Assembly (NCBI GenBank): GCA_041685735.1
Contig: JAWLFE010000007.1
Span: 1 to 64,000, forward strand
DNA length: 64,000 nt
Direction of reading: 5' to 3'
From: CSSed11-175R1 sp041685735
GTDB lineage: Bacteria; Actinomycetota; Nitriliruptoria; Nitriliruptorales; Nitriliruptoraceae
This document shows positions 1-12,200 of this stretch, in pieces (within the stretch, counting starts at the first letter, position 1; the number at the start of each line of letters is the position of its first letter). The notes below the pieces were generated by a model, which was not told the origin of the DNA, did not search any database, and saw only the letters and a list, made by a program, of their open reading frames with translations. The position numbers were made by a program, and so were the translations under genes.

Positions 1-190
1 ACTCCAACAGCCCATCCACCGCCGCCGCGACCGCACGATCCACACGGCCAAGCGCCTCCAACACCGCCCCCAACCCCGGCACCGCCCCCACCACATCCGG
101 CAGACCGTCCGGCGCCCCAGACGCGCCGTTGCGCACACCGGCATCCACCGGACAAGAGCCGGACGTCGGGAGCGCAGTCATCGAGGTCAT
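1..190 (-). CDS. 5' end of an unidentified gene, cut by the window edge
   Basis: An open frame starts at an ATG at 190 and runs leftwards off the window without a stop. The visible 63 residues begin MTSMTALPTSGSCPVDAG and become Ala/Gly/Leu/Val-rich with a Leu-Glu-Ala-Leu-Gly-Arg-Val-Asp helix-like stretch. Third positions are strongly G/C, as expected for coding DNA here. Too little is present to recognise a family; actinobacterial DUF222/HNH-type proteins can have similar Ala-rich N-termini, but that is only a guess. It is oriented like the two genes to its right, with an 81-bp gap. Confidence 0.45.
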   Translation of the reverse strand, partial: MTSMTALPTSGSCPVDAGVRNGASGAPDGLPDVVGAVPGLGAVLEALGRVDRAVAAAVDGLLE

Positions 191-271
191 GACCCAAGTA
201 TCGCCCGTGCGGATCCCGATCTGACGGTCGATCTTGAAGCTGTGGAGAACCTCGGCTCCCGGTGGCCGTCG

Positions 272-895
272 CTACTGGCGGTCCCAGAGTTCGATGGTGC
301 GACGGAGGCGGTCGCGGCGGTCGCGGGTGACCTCGTGCTCGCTGCCGTACTCGTCGACCCCAGCCAGGTAGGAGCGAGCCGCGTCGACCAGGAACACGCT
401 GGCGTCGAGGACCGCCGCCTCCCTGCTGGCTGCCACCTCGGTGCGGCTGAAGCTCCTGTCGTCGGTGCCGCCGGACGTGGGATCGTGGAGGCTGTCCACG
501 ACCGCCTGCTCGTCAGCGGCAGGGGGACGGATCACCTGGCCACTGGCATCGAGCATCGGTGGATCGGTCGCATCCTCGGCGTTGTTGGAGCCTTCGGAGG
601 TGCCCGTTCGCCCACCGCCCCCAACCTCTTCGGCGGAAGACCGGACGCGGACGCGCTGGGGCTCCTCGGTGTCGTCGAGCAGCCCGGAGGCGGGGCTGCC
701 ACGGACGACGCGACGCGGGCGGCGGACCGTGCTGGAGCGGCTGCGCCAACCTGCCTCGCCGCTGCCGGCGAGGTCCTCGGCCGTCGCGAGCAGGTCGTCC
801 GCCGCATCCGATCCCCGGGGGGCCGGTGAGGAGGAGGCAGCGGACGAGTCAGGATCTCCGGCTTCGTCGGGTGTGCGGTCGGGCGGATGGCTCAC
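272..895 (-). CDS. Unknown acidic, low-complexity protein (207 aa) downstream of the GNAAV-motif gene
   Basis: The product is rich in Asp, Ser, Arg and Pro with no hydrophobic segment, so it is probably soluble and largely disordered in its first 140 residues. The last 60 residues look helical and charged (AARSYLAGVDEYGSEHE then RDRRDRLRRTIELWDRQ). Its ATG overlaps the stop of the preceding gene as ATGA (892-895), which implies translational coupling and shared function. I recognise no family. Position at the edge of a CIS locus and coupling to a protein with a cargo-type motif make an accessory or partner role possible, but nothing in the sequence shows it. Confidence 0.7.
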   Translation of the reverse strand: MSHPPDRTPDEAGDPDSSAASSSPAPRGSDAADDLLATAEDLAGSGEAGWRSRSSTVRRPRRVVRGSPASGLLDDTEEPQRVRVRSSAEEVGGGGRTGTSEGSNNAEDATDPPMLDASGQVIRPPAADEQAVVDSLHDPTSGGTDDRSFSRTEVAASREAAVLDASVFLVDAARSYLAGVDEYGSEHEVTRDRRDRLRRTIELWDRQ

Positions 896-1902
896 GGCTG
901 GTCCTCATCGGATCGGTGGGTGGGGGCCGCGGGGGCCGGAAGGGTGCCGGTGGCCTGATCCCCGTCGCGTGGCGGTTGTCGCGGATTCGTTGACCTCGTC
1001 GGCTTCGCTGGCTTCATCGGCTTCGTTCGCTTCGGCGGCTTCGGTGGCAGGGGCGCTCCCGGCGGCTGCGGTGGCTCGTCGTCTCCCGCGTCGGCGGCGA
1101 TCCGCGCCGTCCCGTAGCGAACGCGACGCGGGAGGGTCGCCCAGATCCCCGTCGCGAGCTGGCGGTTGCGCAACTCGAGCGTGTACTCCCAGAGCATCCC
1201 GCCGACCCCGGTCCTGGGCGCCGTCCCGACCATCGTCAACGTCGCATCGTCGAGCGTGAACCTGAGGCGCAACGAACCCAACCCGTCGAGGGTGGCGTGC
1301 ACAGGTGTGGGCTCGCGGATCAGGTCGGTGGTGCCCATCCGCACCCTGAGCTTGCCCATCATCGAGCCGTCGCCGGCAGCGACCCGGTACAGGTCGATCG
1401 CTCGGCGCGGCGCGTCGGGCAGGGTCGAGTGCTCCCACCGGATACCCGGGAAGTTCTCGATCTGCCCCCGGATCGTGGTCGTCCGCCGCCGCGACTCGAA
1501 GGCCGCCGGCTGGGCCTTCGCTCGAGCACCCGTGCCGGCCTTCCAGTCGAGCAACGTCACACCCCTCCTGCCAGCGAGCATGGCCGCGACCCCCTGCTCC
1601 GAGCGGATCCGTTGGTCCGCGAGCAGCCGGTGGAAGGCGTGCGGGACGAGGTCGAGCTCGAAGGCCGGTGGATACAGGGAGACGGGCGCCGTCTCCGGCC
1701 CAACGAGCGGCCGTACCGAGCGCCGCTTCCGACCCTCCGGCGGTACCGCTTCCAACGCGCGTGCGACGGCAGCGTTGCCGGCGACGGCCTGGGCTGCGTG
1801 GAGGATCTCCGGTGCCGTTGCCGCGCGCGTCTGCCGGGTCTGGCGTGCCTGCGAGGCTGGCACGGGAGCACGGCGGCGATCGCCGTAGCTTGGCCGTGCC
1901 AT
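892..1902 (-). CDS. GNAAV-motif protein, candidate CIS cargo or accessory protein (336 aa)
   Basis: I chose the ATG at 1902 because GGGAGG lies 8 nt upstream; an upstream in-frame start at 1968 has no such site. Residues 33-50 read ILHAAQAVAGNAAVARAL, close to the short amphipathic motif L-Q-x-x-x-G-N-x-A-V-x-x-L common near the N-terminus of actinobacterial DUF4157 and other CIS-associated proteins. The rest (about 70-270) is a beta-rich globular region with no catalytic motif I recognise, followed by a Pro/Lys/Thr tail of simple repeats. There is no signal peptide or membrane span. It lies beyond the 3' end of the CIS operon on the same strand and is coupled to the next gene. Cargo identity is inference from the motif and location. 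Confidence 0.65.
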   Translation of the reverse strand: MARPSYGDRRRAPVPASQARQTRQTRAATAPEILHAAQAVAGNAAVARALEAVPPEGRKRRSVRPLVGPETAPVSLYPPAFELDLVPHAFHRLLADQRIRSEQGVAAMLAGRRGVTLLDWKAGTGARAKAQPAAFESRRRTTTIRGQIENFPGIRWEHSTLPDAPRRAIDLYRVAAGDGSMMGKLRVRMGTTDLIREPTPVHATLDGLGSLRLRFTLDDATLTMVGTAPRTGVGGMLWEYTLELRNRQLATGIWATLPRRVRYGTARIAADAGDDEPPQPPGAPLPPKPPKRTKPMKPAKPTRSTNPRQPPRDGDQATGTLPAPAAPTHRSDEDQP

Positions 1903-2103
1903 CCTGGCCGCCTCCCTGGGTGACGTCCGGTCCACCGGGGCGGGTCCCAGGTGATGCACGTCACGCACGGTTCATCGCATGGTGTCGCGCGTGCGCGCGC
2001 TCGGAGCGCCTGCCTGGAACGCGACGGTTGTTACCGTATCCGGACGACTCGCCACGATGACGGTCATCGTGCCGGCGACCGTCCGACCCACCCCGAGGCT
2101 CCG

Positions 2104-2640
2104 ATGATCGTCCGCCGCAACGTCGTCCTGCTCGGTGGTGTCGTGCTGCTCGCGGGCGTCGTGATCTACCTGCTGACGGGGGGTGAGCAGGCGGATCCCG
2201 GGCCAGGTGGTGGGTCCACCTCCATCGAGGAACCGCAGGCATCGCCCGACGAGACACCTGACGGGGACGGCCCCACCGAGGGGCCAGAGAGCACGAGCGC
2301 GGCGCGGGGACCAGACGGCAACCGAACGCTGGACGGGGTCGCCGAGGAACTGCCCCCCGGGCTCATCGCCGACGATGCCAGCGACGTCGAGAGTCGGGCG
2401 GCCCGCTCAGGCGATGATTGGTCCGCCACGGTCACCTACGCATCGGAGGTCGACCGGGACGAGTTGGAGCGGATCGTCGACACAGCAGCCGCCGATGGCG
2501 GCTTCGAGCGGCGGCAAGCGACCCTCGACGACGAACGGAAGGTCATCGTCTACGACGGCGCCGATGGGTCGATCATGACGGTGACCCTGCAGACCGACGG
2601 GAGCCGCACGCTGCTGGCGGCCGTCCTCGTCAGTCCGTGA
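2104..2640 (+). CDS. Membrane-anchored unknown protein (178 aa)
   Basis: The start chosen (ATG 2104) puts a clean N-terminal membrane segment first: residues 1-5 are basic and 6-25 form a Val/Leu-rich span ending at GGEQ. A Gly/Pro/Asp/Glu/Ser linker follows (about 26-85), then an exported globular domain of about 90 residues beginning near the Trp-Ser-Ala-Thr-Val-Thr stretch. The longer frame from 1951 would add 51 residues of poor composition. The domain reads as mixed alpha/beta but I do not recognise the family. It is divergent from the GNAAV-motif gene and is followed after 69 bp by another small membrane protein on the same strand. Confidence 0.7.
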   Translation: MIVRRNVVLLGGVVLLAGVVIYLLTGGEQADPGPGGGSTSIEEPQASPDETPDGDGPTEGPESTSAARGPDGNRTLDGVAEELPPGLIADDASDVESRAARSGDDWSATVTYASEVDRDELERIVDTAAADGGFERRQATLDDERKVIVYDGADGSIMTVTLQTDGSRTLLAAVLVSP

Positions 2641-2678
2641 TGTCTGCAGGACCCCATCCCGCATCGCGTCGGCCCTGC

Positions 2679-2684
2679 TAGGTT
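2679..2684 (+). promoter_or_regulatory. Candidate -10 element TAGGTT for the 2710 gene
   Basis: TAGGTT fits the actinobacterial sigma70-type -10 (TANNNT). It is placed 25 nt before the GTG start, with GGAGG at the ribosome-binding distance. No convincing -35 is visible. Confidence 0.35.
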
Positions 2685-2709
2685 CTGGCTGCCGTGATGG
2701 AGGGCACCA

Positions 2710-3177
2710 GTGCGTCGTGTCGTGATGATCAGCTTGCTCGCACTGTGCGGCCTGTTCGCCATCTATCCGTCGTTGGTGTGGCTCCTGGCACGAACCTTCG
2801 ATGCCGTCGACGACCGTTGGCTGCTGACGCTCGGACTGATGTCCTTCACCGTCCCGATGGCGTTGGCACTGGCCGCCGTCGTCCTCACCGTCCACGGGCT
2901 GCTCCTGAACCGGGCCTTCCAGGAGGAAGCTGCCGAGGAGTTCGAGGAACTGCGCGAACGCGAACGTGAGATGGCGACGGCCATGGCGACGGGCTCGCCC
3001 GTGGTGGGTGGTGGCGATGCACTTCCCGATGGGGCGTCGGTCTCTGCGTCCCGCGAACGCGCATCGCGGTCGAACCAGGAGCCGAAGCCTGAGCGGTCCA
3101 AGGCCGAGAAGCTCAAGCGGCGCGCCAAGTCAGCCGGGCGTCGCAAGATGCGCCAGAGCTTCCGGTGGTTCAGCTAG
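2710..3177 (+). CDS. Small two-span membrane protein (155 aa)
   Basis: The GTG start is supported by GGAGG about 6 nt upstream. Two hydrophobic segments (about 5-28 and 40-66) are separated by a short polar turn, so both termini should face the same side. Residues 70-90 are Glu/Arg-rich and helical, and the C-terminus is strongly basic with Lys/Arg clusters and no further span. It ends 31 bp before the 3' end of the giant CIS-linked gene on the opposite strand. Family unknown; small actinobacterial membrane proteins of this shape are common and there is no clue to a specific role. Confidence 0.7.
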   Translation: MRRVVMISLLALCGLFAIYPSLVWLLARTFDAVDDRWLLTLGLMSFTVPMALALAAVVLTVHGLLLNRAFQEEAAEEFEELREREREMATAMATGSPVVGGGDALPDGASVSASRERASRSNQEPKPERSKAEKLKRRAKSAGRRKMRQSFRWFS

Positions 3178-3208
3178 GCCCGGGGGCTCTCATTGATCTG
3201 CGAACCGG

Positions 3209-6200
3209 TCAGGACGGTTCGTCGTCGGGTTCGCTCTCGTCGGGCTCTGCGTCCTCGGGACCGTCGTCGGATGCGTCGCCATCCAGATCCTCGGCCTGGT
3301 CCTCCTCCACTTCCTCGCCGGCATCGCTGCCACTGAAGGAGCCCTGACTGCTGGCCGAGCTGTCCGGGTCGTCTCCATCGGATGACGACCCGGATGACTC
3401 GGAGCCGTCGACCTGGCCGTCTTGCGTGCCATCCGACGTGCCGTCGGACGTGCCATCGGTGATCGGGCCTTCCGACGTGTCGCCGGTCGTGCCGTCAGCC
3501 GGATCACCGTCCGTGGCATCCGACGTGCTGTCAACCGAGTCCACATCGTCGCCGCCGGCGCTCCCCGGGTCCGGGCTGTCCTCGTTGTCGCTGCCACCCT
3601 CACCGTCCGTGCCACTCCCGCCGTCCGTGCCACCCTCGCTGTCCGTGCCACCCTTGCCGTCGGTGCCACCCTCGCCGTCGGTGCCACCCTCAGCTCCGTC
3701 AGCGTCCTGCCCATCGGCCTCCTGACCGTCGAGGTCTTCGGGGTCACCCTTCTGCGTGTTCGCCTCAAGGCCTTCCTCGTCGTCCTCGCTTGGCAATGCC
3801 GTCAGCGACACCGTGGTGCTGAAGGACTCCGCGTCGTCGGCCGGCACCTCGATCGAGGTGTCCTCGTAGCCATCGGCGAGGACCTCCCAGGTGCCCGGCT
3901 CGACGCTGCTGAAGGTGTAGACGTTGCTGTCGGGCGGTGACACCGGGGGGCCCAGCATGAGCGGGTCCTTGCTCAGGCGCACGTCCGCGTCGGTGACCGG
4001 TTCGCCGTCGGAGGTCAGGGTGAGCTCGACCTCCTTGGTGAGCACACCGATGCCGCCGAGATCCACCTCGACCAGGGTGGTGCCACCCGGGGCCACGTCG
4101 AGGTTGCCGCGCACGATCGCGTCCTGGCCATCCGGGACGATGTCGAGGGTGAAGCGGTTCTGCGGGAGCGAGTTGCCGTCGCCGGGAACCAGGTCCTCGA
4201 ACTCGATGACGGCGGTGCCATCCCCACCGAGTTGGACGGCCCGGTCGATCCGGCCGTCGGCGTTCAGGGTCGGGAACGGGGTCTGCTCGGACAGCGACAC
4301 CGCGACGTTCTGGCCGGGCTCGCCGCCGGTGATGCTGAGGTCGATCTGTCCGAGAGCGGTCGGCAGGGTCTGGTTGAGCGCGAGCTCGACGGTGGTGTCA
4401 CCGCTGAGCGCGATGTAGCGGGTGACCGGCTGCGCGTCGTAGCCGGGCGGCGGCGCGAACGTGACCGCCCAGGTCTGGCGGTTGTCCAACCCTGCGAGGG
4501 TGTAGCGACCTTCATCGTCGGTGGTCGCCGTGACCGTGCCGACGCCACTGACCGCGGTGATGGACGCGCCTTCGACCCCGGCACCCGACTCGCCAACGAC
4601 CTGTCCACTGACATCGACGGTCGTGGTTGGGAGCACGATCTCCAATTCGTTGCGCGGTGACTCCGGGCTGTCCTTGTGGATCTCGAAGGCGTCGTCGACA
4701 AGCGCGGTCTCGCCGTCACGCGTCGCGGTGATACGCCAGGTCCCCGAGCGCGCACGCAAGCGGTAGTTGGTTCCGTCCTCCTCAGCGGTCGTGCTCCGCG
4801 TCCAGAAGGACTCACCCTCACGATCGGCCTGGACACGGACCCCTTCGAGGTACACGGCTTCCGATCCTCGATACTCGACGACTCGACCCCAGAGAACCGA
4901 GTTCTGGTCGAGCGAAATGTCGACCGTTCGCGTCGGATCGCCAACCCCTAGGGTCTCGGTCTCGACGCCGAACGCAGTGGAACTGTCTAGGTCCGGCTGA
5001 TCAGCTTGGATATCCCAGGTGCCCGGCGCCAACGCCAGGACGACCGGTCCGCTGCTGGTGGTCGACCCTGAGGTGGTGTAGACAGGGTCGCTTGGCGGTG
5101 CCGGCTCGGTGCCGTCCCAGGTCGTCGTGACCTCGAACTCGGTGATCGTCGCCCCATCCGTGTCACTAGCCGTGACCTCGACCGTGATCGGGGTGGCGAT
5201 CAGTGTCGTCGTGCCGAGGGCGTTGTCGCCGGTGTAGCCATCAACCTGCACGATCGTGTCGGGGTCGTACTCGCCCGCGTCGACGGTGATCGTCGTGTCC
5301 ACACCCGGCGGGATGAACGCCGACCAGGTCCCATCGGTGGTGTCGACGGTCGGCCTCGACACGGGGTCGCCGCCCTGGGTGATGGTCACCGTCGCGTCCG
5401 CGGGCGGGTCGTTCCCGGTGGCGCCGGCGTAGTCCGACACCTGGACGGTCCCGCTGACCTGGGCGTAGCGCGTCAGGGTGAGTGTCTCGGCCACCTGGCC
5501 CGAGCCTGAGGAGACGGTGAGGGACTGACCCGTCTCGTCGACGTGCGGTGGATCCAGGACCGTCGCCTCGGACGTCGTCAGGGTCCAGGTATCCGGGGTC
5601 AGGGTCAGGGTCGCCTCGCCGGTGGATCCCGTGATCCCGTCGACCGTCTCCGTATCGGGCTCAGTACCGCGGGTCGCGGTCACCGTGACGCCGTCCAACG
5701 GCCCGCCACCGTCCGATGAGGTGACCGATACGACGACGTCCCGATCGGTGGGGGTCAGGGTCACGTCCTCGGTCCGCGCACCGGTGACCAAGGAGCCATC
5801 GACGTTGCGGTCCGCGGGCTCGTGATCGGTCGCCGACCAGGCCAGGTCCGTCGCCACCAGTTCCGGTGCGCCGACCTGCCAGGTGCCGTCCACCGCCGTG
5901 GTGGTGACGCCGTTGGCGCCCTGAGTGACCGCCACCTCGGCACCACCCAGCGGTAGGTCGTCGGCGCCCGAGAGGACCGTTCCGTTGATCTCGGCGAAGG
6001 CGGCGATGGGATCAGCAGGTTCGAATGCATCTGAACCCGCGGGAACGTTGAGAGCCACACCCGCGAAGTCGACGTGCGGCAACGTCAGGGTTCCACCATC
6101 GAGCGACGACAGGGTCCAGCCACCCGGCGCCAACGCATCGTCGCCGACGAAGCGCGCCACCGCGTCGCCATCGACGATCTCGACAACCGACACGGTCCGG

Positions 6201-9200
6201 TTCGGAGTGCCGTCGCGGTCGGCCTCGATCTGGAGACCCACGAGCTCAGCCGCCCCGACCACGGAGGTCAACGTCAGCACGACATCACGGGGTTCACCGA
6301 AGAGTTCGACCGTGAAGGCCTCGTCGATGGAGCCACCGGTGTAGGTGTTCTTGTCGATCTCCACCTCGCCGTCGGCGAAACCGTCGAGCACGAAGTTGAT
6401 GAGGACCTCACGGTTGCCCTGCGTGGGAACGTCGTTGGGCAGCCAGACCTGCCACGCTCCACCGGCGACCGTTGTCTCTGGATCGATGAGGACCGGGCCA
6501 TCGACCAGCACCCCATCCGGGTCGCTGACGCTCACCTGGACACCATCCAGCAGATTGTCGGACCCATCCACCACGGTGCCGGATGCGCCGAAGTACGGCT
6601 CGAGCGTGATCGTGGCCGTGAGGGTCGCGCCATCGTTCAGCGGGACCGTCAGCGCCTCCGCACCGGGGTCAAGGTGCGGACGGACCGGGAAGTCCAGCGT
6701 CGCCGCGTCCGGAACTGTGAACTCCCACGCTCCGGGGGCCAAGCTGAACGTTGCGATCCCGCCGCTCGTCGCGGCCGTGACCGGGCCCGGACCTGGCGGG
6801 GTCTCCGGGCCGTCGTACGTGGCAACCACATCCACGCCATCGAGGTCGGTCGGGGAGATCGTGGTGACCGCCGAGCTCAGCGACACCTCGACGTCGACCT
6901 CTTCGGCGGTCAAGGTCCGATTGACGGTCGCATCCGCATTGGGCAACAGGATGAGCGCACCATGGGACTCCGTGACGTAGCCGTCGAGCGAGAACTCGAT
7001 GGTGTAGGTCTCGGTCTCGTCGGGTTCGACATCGGAGAAGCTGTAGGTGCCGCCACCGGCCGTGGTCGTCTCGAGTGGAACTCCATCCGGGGACGTCAAG
7101 ATGACCTTGACACCATCCTGCGGCGACGCAGCGCCACCGTCGAAGTCGCGGGTCGAGACCGTGCCGGAGACCGTTGCCGGCTCGAACGACAGTGCCACGT
7201 CCAGCTGCCGCGCCTCACCGGGAGCCAGGGTGATGATCTGGGACTCGGAGGCGAACCGGCGATCGTCGGCGTTGACGTCGTGGAAGAACGTCAACTCGTA
7301 CTCGCCGGGGACCAGATCGGCGATGGCGTAGGAACCGGCGTCCGTTCCGTCACCAGGATCCGTGGTCGTCGTGGTGAGAGGGGTGAACCCCGCATCCTGT
7401 GTTCGGTCGATGCTGACGGTGATCTCGGTGCCTCCAGGGCCGTACATGACCTCGCCGTTCGGCCCGGACACCAGGCCGGCCACGGAGGCCGGCTCAGCCT
7501 GCAGGGTCGAGGTTCCGACGTCGGTCTCGGTATTCAGCCCGAAGGTCAGTTCCTGATCGGTGATCAGCGACTCATGGTCCAGGGACTCGAACAGCAGCTC
7601 ATACCGATCGCCGACCGCCGCCACCGCCGTGCAGGTCAGCCCGCCGAACCCGTCGGGCACACATTCCTGTCCCGTCAGCGGTCCGTCGCGCGGCGGGACC
7701 TCGAAGGTCGACGGGAAGACGAACTCGCCAGGCGCCCCGCCCGGCTCCGCGACAACCGGCTGTCCGTCGGGTTCGATGACGATCGGGTCACCGTTGGCAT
7801 CCCGGACGGCATCGATCAGCGTGACCGTGACCTCGCCGGTGGCCACGTCCAGTGGATCGGCGTCGTCGTTGTAGTTGATGATGCCGTTGACCGACCCGGT
7901 CACCTCACCGTAGGCATCCACAACCAGGGGGTCGACCAGCCGGTAGCCGACGGTCCCACCGTCGGTGCCGCCGAGCAGTTCCAGGTTGGTGGAGGTTGCC
8001 GTCAGGAACCCGGCCTGCTCCACGCGGAGCCGATGCAGGTAGGCGGGGAGGTCGCCGAAGAAGGAGGACGTGAACTCGCCCAGGTCCACCTCGACGAAGG
8101 TGACGAGCCCATCGCTGCACCCCGGCCCCCCGGTCGTGTCCGTGGGGACGTCACAGGTCGTGAGCGTGGCGATATCCGCGAACTGCGGCGCGGCGAAGAT
8201 CGGGAACGGAGCACGCTGCAGCGTCACCTCGACACCGGACCGTGGCCCCGTTGAGTTCCCCGCAGCATCGCGGCCGAGCACCTGTCCGCGAACCACGCCC
8301 GTCCGATCGACCTGCGTATCGGGCGCGGCGATCGTGAAGTCAGGGTCGGCGGCCGGCGGCACGGTGATCGACACGGTGCGGTCGACGATCCGGTTGAAGT
8401 CGTCCGTGTACGCGGCCTGGTCGAAATCGCCCTCGATCGAGAGCTCGAAGGCACCGGGCGTGACCGGATCCGGGAAACTGAACGACCCGTCGCTACCAGG
8501 GGTGACCTCCTGAGGCGTGACGCCCACCCCGTCCAGCGTGACCGACAACCCGGTGAAGATGTCGGCGTTGGCGGTGACATCCAGGTCCTGCATGAAGGCT
8601 GGGATGTTCGCGTCCGCGATCGCTGGATCGAGGGTGATCGTCCCGCTCACGTTGCGTGGCAGGGCGGTCATCTCCACCTCCTCGATGATCAGCGGGCGGT
8701 TGCCGTCCGCGTCCTCCTCCGGGGTCTCGAGCTCGAAGGAGGCCTCGTCGTCCGGGGGCAGTTCCACGGGCTCGAAGCCGGGCGCGTAGATCTCATAGCG
8801 GATCGGGCCTGGGCGGAAGAACGGGGGGATCGTGAAGTCACCGGTGGGCGTCGCGCCATCGCTGGCAAGCCAGAGGTCATCCTCCGGCTGGGTGGTCAGG
8901 TCTCCGGTGAACACCGTCGAGCGCACGACCCGTGGATCACCGACGAGGTTGCCGTCCTCGTCACGCCAGCCGAAGTCGAAGTCGCCCAGGACGGCACAAC
9001 CCGACCCAGGACAGGTGGTGGAGGTCGGGCGGAAGAACGGCGCCTGCTCGAGCTGCTCGAAGACCGAGGTGCCACGGACGCGCAGGAGCGCCCCCGGCAC
9101 CGGGGTGTCGGCCTCGACCTCGTTCGCCGACCGGTAGCGCAACTCGAAGGTGACCTCCTCCGGGTTGGGTTGGAGGATGGCGTTGATGGTCCGGGTGTCG

Positions 9201-12200
9201 TTGAACTGCAGGCCGGCGATCGACTCGAAGCCCTCGGGCTGTCCGGGGCCGCGGGTGAACGTGCCGACGTTGGTGGAGATGACCAGTCGCCACTCGAACT
9301 GCGTCTCGCCCACGTCGGCGGGGATCCGATCGATCCGGTACTGCCCCCGAGCGAGCGTCGATCCCTGGTCGTCGTTGCCGCTGAGGCGAGGTGTCGGAGC
9401 GCCCTCGGGGAGCGGAAGGACGTTGCCGTCCTCGTCCACCCGTTCGAAGGTGATATCGGAACGCTCGACATCGATCGCGTCCAGGCCTTCATCGATCGAT
9501 GACGGTGCGCGCACGTTGCCCTGGACGATCGCGTACCGGCGCAGGTTGGGGTCCAGGCGGGTGGTGGAGCCGGAGTCGATGTCGACGCGGCGAACCAAGC
9601 GCTCGTGGTCCAACGGGACCGTGGTCGCACGGAAGCGCGTGTCGTCGGCGCGGTCCTCCTGGTTGGTGGGGGTCACCAGGACGAAGTTGCCGGTGCCGAA
9701 GGAACGGGTGAACTCGACATCGCCGACGGCGTCGGTCGACGCACACAGACCGTCGAGGGTCCAGTCCTGCCCGTCCAGCTCGAACGACCGCGTGCAGGCC
9801 GAAACGTCCTCGTCCAGCTCCTCCACGCGGGGCGGCGTCCGGCCGTCAGGTTCGTAGACGAACGGGTCGGGGACGACGAACACCTCAGCATCGCCCACGA
9901 CGGCGGACTGGCCCCCGGTGATCCGCAGCGCCAGGCTGCCGAGTGCCGTGATGTCGATGATGCCGGCGTCGGAGACGTCCTGAGCGGAGACGCGGACAAC
10001 CTCGGTGCGCATGTCGTAGCCGGGCGCATCGATCCGGACGGTGGCCGCGCCGGCGCGCAGCCCCGAGATGAGAAAGGCGCCCTCGGCAAGGGTCTCCGTG
10101 ACGGCGTCCGGCTGGCCGTCGACGGTGATCACGGTTCCAGCTGGCGGGTCGAAGGGCTCCGATGGGTCGGCGGCGTCCCGGATCACGGCCTGGATGCGCC
10201 CGGCATCGTCCGGGACCGCGGCGGTCAGGCGCATCTGGATCGTGTCCTCGTCGGCCACCTGTGCCAGGGAGGCGGCATCCGCGTCCGGGTCGTCGGGTGG
10301 TGGCGCGGCGGCGGCATCGCCGGGCAGGGTGAGGATGTCGCCGGGTTCGGTGGCAACCTCGTAGAACTGGGAGACGTACCCGAAGCGCTCGAAGCGGACG
10401 AGGTACTCCCCGCCAGGCACACCGGAGAGCTGGAAGCTGCCATCACCGGTCGCCGAGGTGGTCCGCAGCGTCGTGTCCTCGCCGACGAGGGTGACACCGA
10501 CCCCGCCACAGGGCGCCAGCACGGCACCGCTGCGTTGCTCCGGGAACTCGGGGTCCGGGTACCGACAGCCGCCGCCCGGCGCGACCTCCTGGGTCACCAC
10601 ACCCTGGACCACGGCCGTCGAGGGCCGCAGGTCGCTGACGTCGACCCGCACGTCGCCGCGGTCGACCACGACCTCCGCGGTCTGGGTCAGCCAGCCCGGA
10701 GCGGAGAAGGTCAGCTGGTAGGTGCCGAAGGTCAGGGCGGGGAAGTCGAAGGTCCCCGCCAGTTCACCCTCGGTGAGGGTCGTCGTCTCGCGTTCGGTCG
10801 GGTTGCCCTCCAGCGCGACCCGAACCCCTCCGACGCCCTCCCCGCGGTGGGTGACCCGTCCTCGGATCGTGCCGAGACCACCTTCGAGTTGGGCGTCGAC
10901 CCCCGTGAGCTGCTGCCCACCGTCGAGGTCGACCGACAGGGTCGCCGTGGCGAAGCCGCGCTGCCGCACGATGACCTCGTAGGTCTGCGGCGTGGCGATC
11001 CCGGAAACCGACCAGCTGCCGACGTTGCCCTCGGTCGCCGAGGTGGCGCTGTAGATGAGATCGCCGTCGGTGATCGTGATGTCCGCTCCACCGATCGGGC
11101 TGCCACCTGTGGTGGTGACCGACCCGGACATGCTGCCGGCGGCCGGGTCGAGGAGCAGCTCGACGTCGACCTCGGGTTCCTCCTCGGACGTCGTCACGAC
11201 CCGACTCGCGACCTCGAACCCGGGCCGGGTGGCCGTGACCCGGTAGAAGGCGGGAGCGATCAGCCCATCGGCGAACCGGAAGGTCCCACGATCGTCGGTG
11301 GTCGTCTCGATCCGGTCGATCACCTGCCCGAGTGGCAGCCGGACCGAGGTCAGGGCCGCCAACCGGGTCTGGCCGTCGCCGTTCTGCGGGTCGGTGGTGC
11401 CCGCGTCCCCGAACGCGACACGCTCGATCACCACGGAGGTCCCCTCCGGGTCGGCGGGACCATCGACCGTGCCCTGCACGATGGCGTCGGTCTCGAAGCC
11501 GACACCCCGCGCGCCGATGCGATCACGCTGATCGTCACCGAAGTCGGGGGCCACCAGGAACTTGGCGAGCGGGATGTCGTCGGCGTTCATGTGCGTCGTG
11601 ATCGCCACGACCGCGGATGCCCAGAGCGCCAGGACCATCACGAAGGCGACGACCTTGAGGAACAACGGCGACAGCACGGGTTGCTGCGTGAAGGAGGCGG
11701 CGGCCGTGACCGGTGCACCGTCGCTGCGCACGGAGATCAGAGCACCGTGCCGGATCTCGCGGAACCAGGACCGTCGGGTGCGCTCCACCCGGGTCGGGAC
11801 CGGCAGGTCCTGGCCGGGATCGAGGGTGATCTCGTCGACGTAGAAGCTGACCTCGATGCCTTCCCCGGCACCATCGAGGCGGACGTGGATCGGGTCGGAC
11901 GAGCGGTTGTGCAGGATCGTCTGCAGCTTGGCCGAACGGCGTCCCCGACTGGTCGGCGGGGTGACCTCGACGGCAACGTCCGGGCGATCGCCGACCTGCA
12001 TGGTGGCGGTGACCGCCGCCTGTCGATGTGATCCGTCGGGGTCTGTGACCGTGAACCCGATGCGGCGCTCGCCGGCGTTGGCCTCGAGCGGGACCCGGAT
12101 GCGCACCACCGCGGTGGCGACCTGGCCGGGGTCGAGTACGACCAGCTCGTCGGGCAGGGTGATCTGTTGGGGATCGAACCCGCTGATCGTCAACGTCGGC

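Noticed and set aside
6074..8254. 726-residue open frame on the plus strand, antisense to the giant protein
   Set aside because: It mirrors the codon periodicity of the real gene on the other strand, is Arg/Gly/Asp/Val-rich with no domain, and has no ribosome-binding site or neighbour logic.
9605..12031. 808-residue plus-strand open frame
   Set aside because: Antisense shadow of the same gene in high-GC DNA; its composition is not protein-like.
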